64,000 bases of DNA from positions 1 through 64,000 of the forward strand of contig WFTL01000062.1 of assembly GCA_015485495.1 (NCBI GenBank). The letters run 5' to 3'. The notes below the pieces were generated by a model that was not told the origin of the DNA, made no database searches, and worked only from the letters and a program-made list of their open reading frames with translations. This DNA comes from Planctomycetaceae bacterium (GTDB lineage Bacteria > Planctomycetota > Planctomycetia > Planctomycetales > Planctomycetaceae). This document shows positions 1-9,538 of this stretch, piece after piece. How positions within the stretch are numbered: position 1 is the stretch's first letter; each line of letters starts with the position of its first letter. The position numbers were made by a program, and so were the translations under genes.

Positions 1-32
1 GAACTGGGGGAGACTCTGAAAAGTGTTCTCGA

Positions 33-953
33 GTGTCCGGACGACATGCATGCATCAGGGGCATTTTCGTGACCCGTAACACGGACGCTGTCGCTCCGCC
101 CATGCTGCCGCTGCCGCAGCAGCACGAAGCCGAAGTGGAATCCGTTCGCCGGATGGCGCGCAGCACATGGTGCGTGCGTCTGTCCCAGCCGGATCTGGCT
201 CGTCGAATTCTGCCTGGCCAGTTTTTCATGATTCGGCTGACGGACGGAACCGATCCGCTGCTGGGACGGCCGTTTGCACTGTACGACACGTTCCTGGACA
301 CGGCAGGGAATCCGGCGGGCGTGGAATTCGGATTCGTTGTCGTCGGAAAACTGACGGCACTGATGGCGGACTGGCGGGCCGGCACACGCGTGCGTGTGTG
401 GGGTCCCCTGGGAAACGGATTTCCGGTTCCGACAGCCGAACGTCTGCTGTGTGTGGCCGGGGGCATCGGACAGACGCCCTTTCTGGCGGTTGCTCAGGAG
501 GCTCTTGGGCGACGATCGTACGGGGAACCCGGTCAGCGCCGGTGCCGGCAGCGTCCGGACAGCGTGTCCCTTCTGTATGGCGTCCGGTCCCGGGACTATG
601 CTGCCGGCCTGGACGATTTCGATCTGCCGGGACTGACCGTCCGCCTGGCCACTGATGACGGATCCGCCGGACACCACGGGCTGGTCACCGATCTGCTGAT
701 CGAGGAGCTCAACCGATCGACGGACAGCACCCAGGTGTACTGCTGCGGTCCGGAACCCATGATGAAGGCTGTCAGCGACCGGTGCCAGGATGCCGGTGTT
801 CCCTGCTGGGTGTCTCTGGAAACCCCGATGGCCTGCGGATTCGGCGCGTGTTTCAGTTGTGTGGCAAAGGTTCGCACCGGCGGCGATACCTGGGATTACC
901 GCCGCACCTGTGTGGAAGGCCCTGTGTTTCCCGCGGACCGGATCATCCTGTGA
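33..953 (+). CDS. pyrK: dihydroorotate dehydrogenase electron transfer subunit-like FAD/NAD/2Fe-2S protein (PyrK family)
   Basis: GQFFMIRL...DPLLGRPFALYD flavin-binding region and C-terminal METPMACGFGACFSCVAKV...TCVEGPVF cysteine cluster typical of PyrK; GTG start, alternative starts possible. Confidence 0.85.
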   Translation: MSGRHACIRGIFVTRNTDAVAPPMLPLPQQHEAEVESVRRMARSTWCVRLSQPDLARRILPGQFFMIRLTDGTDPLLGRPFALYDTFLDTAGNPAGVEFGFVVVGKLTALMADWRAGTRVRVWGPLGNGFPVPTAERLLCVAGGIGQTPFLAVAQEALGRRSYGEPGQRRCRQRPDSVSLLYGVRSRDYAAGLDDFDLPGLTVRLATDDGSAGHHGLVTDLLIEELNRSTDSTQVYCCGPEPMMKAVSDRCQDAGVPCWVSLETPMACGFGACFSCVAKVRTGGDTWDYRRTCVEGPVFPADRIIL

Positions 954-1007
954 AGCACGGGATTCCGTCTGCACGGCCTTCTGATGAAGGGAAGTCGAAA
1001 GCCAGCC

Positions 1008-4000
1008 ATGAAAGCGATTGCCTGCTTTCTGACCACTGTTGTGAGTCTGGCATCGTGTCGGGCGGCCGATTATCCACGTGAACCCGATGCCGCCTGGATG
1101 CGAACTGTGGCCCGCCAGGCGCTGGCCCAGGGCGATGCCGAACGCGGGCTGATGGTATTCGCATCATCGGGCACGGCCTGTGTGTCGTGCCATCGCATCG
1201 GACGCCACGGCGGCACCGTGGGGCCGGATCTGTCCCGGATCGGAACTCTCAGAAAGCCGGAAGAACTGGTCGAATCGATCGTCTGGCCCGCCCTCCGGGT
1301 TGCGCCGGAATACCAGACACTCATGCTGGTGACTGCCGACGGCCTGACCATGAAGGGATATCCGACAGAATCCGAGCCCGGGCACGTGGGCCTGCGCGAC
1401 CCGTCCACGGGCCGCATCACGCAGGTGCCGGAAGCAGAAATCGAAGAACGAATCAGCAGTGGAACGCTCATGCCGGCCGCTCTGTCAACGACCCTGTCTC
1501 GGCAGAATCTGCTCGACGTCGTTCGTCTGCTCAGCAGTCTGGGACAGAAAGACGCCCCCGATGCAGAACTGATCGATGTGGTTCTCAGCCATGCCGTCGG
1601 CCATGCGCCCGCGACATTCGACTGGACGAAGCAGCCGCTGCACCCGGAATGGCATCCGCATCACCGGCACGTGGTCAATCGGGATCGCATCTACGATTTT
1701 TACTCGAAACAGGCCCGCCATTTCGCTGCCCGGAAGTACTGTTCTCCCCTGCTGGCTCCTTTCCCGGGACTGGATGGCGGCGCTTTGGGCCACTGGGGCA
1801 ATCAGAACGAAGACACCTGGGCCAACCACGACTGGAATCAAAGCGACCACGGCCGTCTGCTCAGCGGAGTCACCCGGGGGCCGGACCTGTGTGTTCCCCG
1901 AGGCATCTGTGTGCGGCTGGGCGATCATCGGGAAGTGTCGGCGTGTTTCGACCCGGATACGCTCACCTGGGTGGCCGCCTGGACCGGCGGATTCGTGGGG
2001 CTGTCGGCCGTGCGGCACGGATTCATGGATGGACTGACCATCCAGGGGGAACTGCTGCCTCTGCCGGAACAGCAATCGCCCCCCAAACCGTTTCGCTATC
2101 TGGGATACTACCGGCACGGCCCGCGTGTCGCCTTCGCCTGGCGCGTCGGCGAAACCGACTATCTGGATGTCCCCTGGGCGGAAAACGGCCGGTTCACGCA
2201 CATCGTGGCTCCCGCGGCATCTCACCCGCTGCGCCATCTGACGGAACCAGGGCCTTTGCAGTGGCCTCAGACGTTCACAACGGAAGTCACGTCGACTTCG
2301 GCCGGGCCCTTTGTGATCGATACGATCCGGCTGCCCGTGGACAATCCCTGGAAAGTGCCGGTGTACCCCGGCGACCACGATTTTCTGCCCGACGGCAGCC
2401 TGATGATCTGTACGATGCAGGGAGACGTCTGGCACGCTACCGGACTGCCGGAAAACGGATCCGGAACGGTTCGCTGGAAACGGTTTGCATCGGGGCTGCA
2501 TCAGGCGCTGGGACTGATCATCGATGAAGACGGCATTTTCGTGCTCTGCCGCGATCAGATCGTCTGCCTGCACGACCTGAATCAGGACGGCGAAGCCGAT
2601 TTCTATGAATGCTTCAGCAACGCCTTCGAATCGTCGCCGGCCGGACACGATTTCATCTGCGGTCTGCAGCGGGACCCGCAGAAACGTTTCTATACGGCTT
2701 CGGGAGCTCAGGGGCTGGTGCGCATTTCCGCGGACGGGCAGACGGCCGAAGTGCTGGCCGTCGGGTTTCGCAATCCCGACGGACTGGGGCTGTGTGCAGA
2801 CGGCACGGTGACGGTCCCCTGTTCCGAAGGCAACTGGACCCCGGCCTCACAGATCTGCGCCGTCCGCCCCGACCGTTCCGAGCAGACGACGGCCGGAGCC
2901 GGTCGGATCGGAGGATACCGGCCCCCGCATTTCGGCTATCAGGGAGTGCCCGGTCAGGCGGCCCCCGATCTGCCTCTGGTGTATCTGCCCCGCGGGCTGG
3001 ACAATTCATCCGGCGGTCAGTGCGAAATCCGCAGTCCGTTGTGGGAACCGTTCAATGGTCAGATGATTCACACATCCTTCGGTACAGGCACTTTTTTTCT
3101 GCTGCTGAAGGATGAAGTGCGGGGACAGCTTCAGGGAGCCGTGATTCCTCTGCCTGGAGAATTCCAGTCGGGAGCACACCGGGCCCGCTTCAGTCCTCAC
3201 GACGGACATCTGTACGTCAGCGGCATGGCCGGATGGGGAACCTACACACCGTATCCGGGCTGTCTGCATCGTGTCCGCCGCACGACGGATCCGCTGCGGG
3301 TACCGGTTTCGTTCCACGTCCATGAAAACGGCATTCTTCTGGAATTTCCGGTTCCGCTGCATCGCTCTGTCGCGGAAGATCCGAACAGGCATTTTGCTCA
3401 GTGCTGGAACTACCGTTTCAGCCCGGCGTACGGGTCTCAGGAATACTCCACACGCCACCAGGGCGTTGCGGGACATGACGTGCTGACCATTCGCCGGGCG
3501 TTTGTCGATGAGTCCGGGCGTCGTCTGTTTCTGGAGATTCCCGACCTGCAGCCGGTCAGTCAGCTCCACCTGCATGTGTCCGGATTCGAAAACGATCCGA
3601 CGGATCTGTTCCTGACGATCCATGAGCTGGACAGTCCGTACACCCGGTTTCCCGGGTATGAGGCTGTTCAGAAGGACATTCGACCGCATCCCATTCTGGC
3701 CGATATGGCGATTCTGCGGGACCGGGTCGACAATCCGTTTCGAAAGGAAATCGAATCGGCCCGTCCGGTCACACTGAACACGGCGAGCAATCTGTCGTTC
3801 GCCACACGGACACTGCGCGTGCGGGCCGGAGAAGCGATCCGTCTGACACTGAACAATCCGGACGTCGTTCCGCACAACTGGGCGCTGCTGCGTCCCGGGA
3901 CCCTGTCATCTGTCGGCCGGCTGGCCAATCAGCTCGTGAGCGATCCGGCAGGATGGGCACGGCACTATATTCCGCAGACCGATGACGTCCTCGCCTGGAC

Positions 4001-4130
4001 GGACATCGTCCCACCGAAAAAGTCCTTCACAATCTGGTTCCGCGTGCCGACAGAACCGGGCACCTATCCGTTTTTGTGCACGTTTCCCGGTCACTGGATG
4101 GTGATGAACGGCGAAATGATCGTCGAATGA
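1008..4130 (+). CDS. secreted haem c-binding / beta-propeller-like protein with C-terminal cupredoxin domain
   Basis: signal peptide-like N-terminus; CVSCH haem c motif with GPDLSRIG; C-terminal HNWALL...FLCTFPGHWMVM type-1 copper-like ligands; start chosen at internal Met (ORF opens at 984). Confidence 0.8.
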   Translation: MKAIACFLTTVVSLASCRAADYPREPDAAWMRTVARQALAQGDAERGLMVFASSGTACVSCHRIGRHGGTVGPDLSRIGTLRKPEELVESIVWPALRVAPEYQTLMLVTADGLTMKGYPTESEPGHVGLRDPSTGRITQVPEAEIEERISSGTLMPAALSTTLSRQNLLDVVRLLSSLGQKDAPDAELIDVVLSHAVGHAPATFDWTKQPLHPEWHPHHRHVVNRDRIYDFYSKQARHFAARKYCSPLLAPFPGLDGGALGHWGNQNEDTWANHDWNQSDHGRLLSGVTRGPDLCVPRGICVRLGDHREVSACFDPDTLTWVAAWTGGFVGLSAVRHGFMDGLTIQGELLPLPEQQSPPKPFRYLGYYRHGPRVAFAWRVGETDYLDVPWAENGRFTHIVAPAASHPLRHLTEPGPLQWPQTFTTEVTSTSAGPFVIDTIRLPVDNPWKVPVYPGDHDFLPDGSLMICTMQGDVWHATGLPENGSGTVRWKRFASGLHQALGLIIDEDGIFVLCRDQIVCLHDLNQDGEADFYECFSNAFESSPAGHDFICGLQRDPQKRFYTASGAQGLVRISADGQTAEVLAVGFRNPDGLGLCADGTVTVPCSEGNWTPASQICAVRPDRSEQTTAGAGRIGGYRPPHFGYQGVPGQAAPDLPLVYLPRGLDNSSGGQCEIRSPLWEPFNGQMIHTSFGTGTFFLLLKDEVRGQLQGAVIPLPGEFQSGAHRARFSPHDGHLYVSGMAGWGTYTPYPGCLHRVRRTTDPLRVPVSFHVHENGILLEFPVPLHRSVAEDPNRHFAQCWNYRFSPAYGSQEYSTRHQGVAGHDVLTIRRAFVDESGRRLFLEIPDLQPVSQLHLHVSGFENDPTDLFLTIHELDSPYTRFPGYEAVQKDIRPHPILADMAILRDRVDNPFRKEIESARPVTLNTASNLSFATRTLRVRAGEAIRLTLNNPDVVPHNWALLRPGTLSSVGRLANQLVSDPAGWARHYIPQTDDVLAWTDIVPPKKSFTIWFRVPTEPGTYPFLCTFPGHWMVMNGEMIVE

Positions 4131-4385
4131 ATCCGGTCTGATTCATGGACTCCCGGCTGCCCCGTGCTGTCTCCACCCGCTCTCGATGCCTGCGGGTGTT
4201 CGGACGGCACTGGAGTCCGAACAGCACCGGGGGCCGGCATTCAGCCGCCGTCTGTCATCCGGGCGGCAGAACAGTCCGGTCTTCAGAACGGTCCGCCTCG
4301 TGGCGTTCGCGGGGCCGGATGCGACCCTGCGGATACGGTCGTGCGGAAACGGAAAGCGTTCCGCGCGAAGTCGGATCGACGCTGA

Positions 4386-6380
4386 TCAGGCGGCTTCGCG
4401 GGTCTGACCGCCAGGTTCTGCCAGTCGCAGATAGTCCGGACAGGTGCGGCACAGTTCTTCGTGAGTCCCGACGGCCACGATCCGGCCGCGATTCATCACC
4501 ACGATGCGGTCAATCATGTCTACGAAGGACTGACTGATCACGTGGGTGATGACGAAACTCGTGCGTCCGCGGGATGATTCCTTGAGAGCCTGATAGATGA
4601 GGACTTCGCTTTCGGCGTCGACGGCTGAGGTGGCTTCATCGAGAATCAGGATGGACGGCGACCGGACGAAAGCGCGGGCCAGTGCCAGCCGCTGCCGCTG
4701 ACCGCCTGACAGTTTCTGGCCGCCGGGGCCGACGACCGTGTTGAGTCCGTCCGGCAGCAGCGATACGAAATCTGCCGCATGAGCCCGGCGGATGGCTTCT
4801 TCGATTTCCGCATCGGATGCGTCGGGCTTTCCGTAGCGCACATTGTCATAAATGCTTTCATCGAACAGAATCGTGTCCTGGGCCACCAGGCCGATCTGAC
4901 GCCGCAGTGCCGTGAGCGACAGTTCACGGATATCCACACCGTCGATGCACACGCGTCCTTCGACCGGATCGATGAGCCGGGGCAGCAGGCTCAGCAGCGT
5001 GGATTTCCCGGACCCGTTGCTGCCGACCACCGCGATGACTTCGCCGAAATCGACATGCAGGCTCACATCGCGCAGTGACAGGCCGTCTTCGGCATGATGC
5101 GGCGCTGCCCCCCGATACCGGAACGACACATTTTCGAAACAGATGTTTCTGCAGTGAGCAGGAGCGACGACCGGGGAAGCGGTTTCCGGAATCGCGGTCT
5201 TCTGATCGGCAATTTCGAAGACGCGGTCAGCGGCTCCCAGAGACCGTTTCATCTGAGGGAAAATGGCGGACAGCTTGCGGACCGGGTCGAGAATACCGGC
5301 CAGAAGAGCATACAGCGTCATCAGCTGAGCGGCGTCCAGAGGACCTGGGGCCAGTTTGACGCCGAAGATCTGATCGGTGTCGTTCAGCACCATGTAGGCA
5401 CCGGGAAGCAGCACCCCCGTGAATGCAACGACTCCCAGAAGTTCCGTGACCGGACGAATCAGAGCGCTGACGCGGACGATTTTCATCGATCCGGCAAAAT
5501 AGTTGTCGTTGGCTTCGCGCAGCTGAGCTTCGTGGTGCGGTTTGCCGCTGAAAGCCACCACAACGCGGGCCGAATCGAAGGTTTCCGTGATCCGCTGATA
5601 GATCCGGGACATCGTTTCCATGGTGTCTCTGGCAGCACTGCGCAGAATGCGTCCGGATCGGTAAAACAGGATGCCGATCAGCGGCATGGCGATCATGGAC
5701 ACCATGGTCAGCCGCCAGTTCAGAATCATGGCGGCCGTGATGCAGGCGGCGATTTTGAAGGGTTCCCGAATCAGGTGGACGCCGAACAGACGCAGACCGT
5801 GACTGAGTTCCGTGATGTCATTGGTCAGCCGCGATGTGAGCGTGGACGTGCCCAGAGCCGACAGGGACTGGTAATCCAGGTCCAGGGCACGGCTGAAAGT
5901 GTGCGCCCGGATGTCATTGGCCGTCGAAAAGATGACCGATCCCACCAGCAGTTCCTGGACGTAGGAAGCGCATCCCTTCAGGGCGGTGGCCAGCGTCAGT
6001 CCGATCAGGATGTAGACCATCGTCTGGAATCGGTCGGCCGGCAGATACGGCAGAACCCGATCTTTCAGCCATTGACGAAACACGAGCTGCTGGGAAGCGT
6101 CGTTGAGTTTTCGCTGCATGCGGGCCCGGTCGGACAGACGCTGCGGATCGACTTCTTCCAGACGCGCCGTGTAATCATCGATCTGTCGGGTCAGTTCCGC
6201 GATCGATTCATCGACCAGTTCCTGCAGACTCTGTTCGCCGAACAGAATCTTCACAGCCGGCAGCGTGGCGGACAGATTCGTGGCCCACAGGGCCGACACG
6301 AAGCCGGCGCAGAGGATCGACAGGGCCAGCCGCCGCCGGTACGGCCACAGAAACTGCCCGAGCAGATGCAGTTGCCGCAT
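4386..6380 (-). CDS. ABC transporter, fused permease and ATP-binding protein (MsbA/lipid exporter type)
   Basis: Walker A GSNGSGKST, signature LSGGQRQRLALARA, Walker B ILILDEATSAVD, N-terminal TM region. Confidence 0.95.
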   Translation of the reverse strand: MRQLHLLGQFLWPYRRRLALSILCAGFVSALWATNLSATLPAVKILFGEQSLQELVDESIAELTRQIDDYTARLEEVDPQRLSDRARMQRKLNDASQQLVFRQWLKDRVLPYLPADRFQTMVYILIGLTLATALKGCASYVQELLVGSVIFSTANDIRAHTFSRALDLDYQSLSALGTSTLTSRLTNDITELSHGLRLFGVHLIREPFKIAACITAAMILNWRLTMVSMIAMPLIGILFYRSGRILRSAARDTMETMSRIYQRITETFDSARVVVAFSGKPHHEAQLREANDNYFAGSMKIVRVSALIRPVTELLGVVAFTGVLLPGAYMVLNDTDQIFGVKLAPGPLDAAQLMTLYALLAGILDPVRKLSAIFPQMKRSLGAADRVFEIADQKTAIPETASPVVAPAHCRNICFENVSFRYRGAAPHHAEDGLSLRDVSLHVDFGEVIAVVGSNGSGKSTLLSLLPRLIDPVEGRVCIDGVDIRELSLTALRRQIGLVAQDTILFDESIYDNVRYGKPDASDAEIEEAIRRAHAADFVSLLPDGLNTVVGPGGQKLSGGQRQRLALARAFVRSPSILILDEATSAVDAESEVLIYQALKESSRGRTSFVITHVISQSFVDMIDRIVVMNRGRIVAVGTHEELCRTCPDYLRLAEPGGQTREAA

Positions 6381-6642
6381 AACATTACAGAAAAGAGGTG
6401 AACGGGACAGTCCTCATCGGCCTGACGGACCGGTCAACGAACACCGGACAGCCGAATCGCCGCGAAATGTGACACAAGCTGCAAACGGGCACAAGACCGA
6501 AACCCGACCGCTGACGTCGACGCCCGATGCCGGTGGCTGCCGGACAGACTGGTTTTTCAGGACCGCAGCCGGATCCGGCTGTTCGGGGCACGCTCCCGTT
6601 TTGGACTTCCGCTCCCCCGACTTCCGCCTCGGAACGATCCGG

Positions 6643-8187
6643 CTACAGAAGTTTCTGGATGTCGGTGAAATCGCTGCGCAGCGACTGGTAAAGCTGTCGG
6701 TAAACGGGATAGAGACGGTCGTACGTTCTGCGGGACGCGGTGACCGGACGTGTGCGGCTGACCGTGGAAATCGCCGTACGGCAGGCATCCGTCACGCTGC
6801 GGCAGACGCCTGCTCCCGAAACGGCCAGCAGCGCCGCTCCATAGGCCGGACCTTCTTCCGCATTGATCGTGACGACAGACTGTCCGTACACGTCCGCCTG
6901 CATCTGACGCCACACGGCACTGCGGGCCCCGCCTCCGGACACCCGGATTTCCTTTACCGGGACTTCCATTTCCCGGATGATTTCCAGCGTGTCCCGCATG
7001 GCATAGGTGGCTCCTTCCATGACCGATCGGGCCAGATGCCCCTTTCCGTGCCGCAGACTCAGGCCGATCCAGCACCCTCGGGCATTCGGATCCGCATGCG
7101 GCGTGCGTTCTCCTGTCAGATAGGGCAGAAAAAAGAGACCTTCCGATCCGGCCGGCACCTGTTCGGCAGACGCCACGATCAGTTCGTAGGGGTCGATTTT
7201 CCGGCGACGGGCAGCCCGGACTTCTTCCTGGCACAACTGATTCCGAAACCACTGCAGACTGCCACCGGCCGACAGGACGCAGCCCATGATGTGCCACCGG
7301 CCGCGCACCGCATGGCAGAACGTGTGCAGCCGCCCCTGGGGGTCGACCTGAACGTCATCGCTGTGTGCGAAAATGACTCCACTGGTCCCCATCGTGGCCG
7401 ACACGATGCCGCGCCGCACAATGCCGTTGCCGATCGCGCCGGCTGCCTGATCGCCGGCACCACCCACCACCGGAATTCCAGGAGGAAGGCCCAGAGCCCG
7501 GGCCGCAGTGCGGCTGAGTTCTCCCGTAACGTCCTCTGATTCGAACACCGGCGGCAGCAGGTCCGGATCAAGTTCCAGCCGGCTGAGCAGCGGTTTCGAC
7601 CAGCGGCGGCGGGCCACGTCCAGCAGCAGCGTTCCCGACGCATCGCTGACTTCCGTGGCGAATTCTCCGGTCAGTCGGAAACGGATGTAGTCCTTGGGCA
7701 GCAGGATCTGCCGTGTGCGATCGAAGTGCCGTGGTTCATGGTTCCGCAGCCACAGAATTTTGGGCGCCGTGAAACCCGTCAGCGCCGGATTGGCGACCAT
7801 GCGAATGAGTCGTCTGCGGCCGCCGGCCCGTCGTTCGATTTCCGCACATTCCTCTGCGGTTCTTTGGTCGTTCCACAGCAGAGCCGGGCGGATGACCTGT
7901 CCGGATTCATCCAGAAACACGCTGCCATGCATCTGTCCGCTCAGACCAATCCCCCGGATGCGGTCCGGCTTCACCCCATCCGGCCCGGCCGCCGCCTGCC
8001 GCAGCACACTGCGGACTGTGCGGGTTGTGGCCCGCCACCAGTGTTCCGGATCCTGTTCCGACCATCCCGGTCGCGGTGTGGACAGCGGATAATCCGCAGT
8101 GGCAGACGCCAGAATCCTGCCGTCCGCCTGAATGAGAAGCGTTTTCGTACCGCTGGTGCCGATGTCGATTCCAACAAAGCAGTCCAT
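6643..8187 (-). CDS. xylB: xylulokinase (FGGY carbohydrate kinase)
   Basis: [57 protein letters not shown] motifs; start [10 protein letters not shown]. Confidence 0.92.
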   Translation of the reverse strand: MDCFVGIDIGTSGTKTLLIQADGRILASATADYPLSTPRPGWSEQDPEHWWRATTRTVRSVLRQAAAGPDGVKPDRIRGIGLSGQMHGSVFLDESGQVIRPALLWNDQRTAEECAEIERRAGGRRRLIRMVANPALTGFTAPKILWLRNHEPRHFDRTRQILLPKDYIRFRLTGEFATEVSDASGTLLLDVARRRWSKPLLSRLELDPDLLPPVFESEDVTGELSRTAARALGLPPGIPVVGGAGDQAAGAIGNGIVRRGIVSATMGTSGVIFAHSDDVQVDPQGRLHTFCHAVRGRWHIMGCVLSAGGSLQWFRNQLCQEEVRAARRRKIDPYELIVASAEQVPAGSEGLFFLPYLTGERTPHADPNARGCWIGLSLRHGKGHLARSVMEGATYAMRDTLEIIREMEVPVKEIRVSGGGARSAVWRQMQADVYGQSVVTINAEEGPAYGAALLAVSGAGVCRSVTDACRTAISTVSRTRPVTASRRTYDRLYPVYRQLYQSLRSDFTDIQKLL

Positions 8188-8258
8188 GAAAAACTCCTGT
8201 TCAGTTCCGGACATCCCGGCAGGTCACACGTCTGGCAGACCGACGCGGCAGCGTCCAG

Positions 8259-8297
8259 CGCTCCCGGGGCCGGCCGGACCGGCCGACCCCGGGAGCG
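8259..8297. terminator. long GC-rich hairpin between the rhomboid-like gene and xylB
   Basis: CGCTCCCGGGG (8259-8269) pairs with CCCCGGGAGCG (8287-8297); inner CGGCCGG/CCGGCCG also complementary. Confidence 0.5.
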
Positions 8298-8311
8298 CCG
8301 CATGCTTCTTT

Positions 8312-8339
8312 CCGGCCGGTTTTCGCAGCAGCCGGCCGG
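8312..8339. terminator. second hairpin adjacent to the rhomboid-like gene stop codon
   Basis: CCGGCCGG (8312-8319) / 12 nt / CCGGCCGG (8332-8339), immediately 3' of the minus-strand stop at 8345. Confidence 0.4.
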
Positions 8340-8344
8340 CTGAT

Positions 8345-9145
8345 TCAGTCGTCCTGGTCGTCACGAACGTGTTCATGATTGCGCAGATGTTCGGTGCAGT
8401 AGGCACGATTTCCGCTGCAGCGACTGCAGTATCGAAAATCCATGTCGGGATGCGTTTTGTCCGTGATTCCGCACACAGCACAGATGTGAAAATAGTCCGG
8501 TTCCGCCCGAGCCGCGGCGAAACGCTTCGCCTGTCGGGCCATCACCCGGCGGCCGTCGCGCATGCGGACCAGAATGTCGCGTCCGAAAAACACAAAGAAG
8601 TTCAGCAGTGATGCGGCCACCTGGAGACGGACCGGCCAGGAACCGAACACAAACATCGCCCCGTAGCCGATCCATGCCAGCAGCGCCAGCCAGCGGATCT
8701 GGACAGGCAGGATGAAAAACAGCCGCAGCTCGAACGTTGGATTCAGAAAAGCGAAAGCCAGAAAAACCGTTCCTTCCACGAAGTGATTGGTGACGACCGA
8801 TCCGGGAAGAATGAAACCGGTGGCCACCGTGGCCACGTAACCGATCAGCAGAAACAGATTGTAGCGAAACGCGCCCCAGTACATCTCCAGAGCGGTTCCC
8901 ATCAGATAGAACAGGTACCAGTAGAAGAACGCGAACAGCAGGTTGGTCCCCGGAGGCAGAAAGAGGAAGCTGACGAGCCGGTAGACTTCTCCGTTGAGAA
9001 CTCTGCCGGGAATGAGAACGATGTTGACGACGGCTCCCGGATTGATCTGTTCGGCAATCCAGGCCATGACCTGCCCGACGATCAGAACGGCCGTCACATT
9101 GGGGACGGCAAATCGACCGAAACGCCGTTCCAGCCAGTGAATCAC
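8345..9145 (-). CDS. rhomboid-like multi-TM membrane protein with C-terminal cysteine-rich zinc-ribbon
   Basis: hydrophobic segments with rhomboid-like layout; C-terminal CAVCGITDKTHPDMDFRYCSRCSGNRAYCTEH; start VIHWLERRFG (GTG). Confidence 0.65.
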   Translation of the reverse strand: MIHWLERRFGRFAVPNVTAVLIVGQVMAWIAEQINPGAVVNIVLIPGRVLNGEVYRLVSFLFLPPGTNLLFAFFYWYLFYLMGTALEMYWGAFRYNLFLLIGYVATVATGFILPGSVVTNHFVEGTVFLAFAFLNPTFELRLFFILPVQIRWLALLAWIGYGAMFVFGSWPVRLQVAASLLNFFVFFGRDILVRMRDGRRVMARQAKRFAAARAEPDYFHICAVCGITDKTHPDMDFRYCSRCSGNRAYCTEHLRNHEHVRDDQDD

Positions 9146-9230
9146 TCCACAATCCTTCTGTTTGGTGCGTGTTTCCGGGCGGCGGACCCGCTGTGTTCCC
9201 GGCAGGCTCAGGCAGTCTCTCGGACACCTC

Positions 9231-9317
9231 TTCCGCAGCTCCGCCCGCACTGTAGCGAATTCCGCAGCTCCGCCCGCACTGTAGCGAATTCCGCAGCTCC
9301 GCCCGCACTGTAGCGAA
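9231..9317. repeat. 3 x 29-bp exact tandem repeat (TTCCGCAGCTCCGCCCGCACTGTAGCGAA)
   Basis: units 9231-9259, 9260-9288, 9289-9317 identical by direct reading. Confidence 0.95.
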
Positions 9318-9538
9318 AAAGAACCGGACGAAAAACGACTGCAGAATTCTGCTGACTGTTCCGAACGGTCGCCGAATCACGGATGCTGTGTTCGCCTGTC
9401 GACATGCCGGGCACAGTCCGTTCTGCTGTCCGGGCAGACAACAGACGCAGCCTGCTGCATTGGAATGTGCGATCCGTCTGCCGTACTGTCGCACGGACAG
9501 GTGGACCTCACCCGTCCGAGTTTCTGAAGGAATGTTTC

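Noticed and set aside
1187-2527. 446-aa plus-strand ORF
   Set aside because: Out-of-frame shadow of the haem/cupredoxin gene; arginine/glycine-rich low-complexity composition.
5094-7539. overlapping 435-aa and 424-aa plus-strand ORFs
   Set aside because: Antisense to the ABC transporter and xylB.
9231-9317. possible CRISPR array
   Set aside because: Units are directly adjacent with no spacers and no cas genes nearby.
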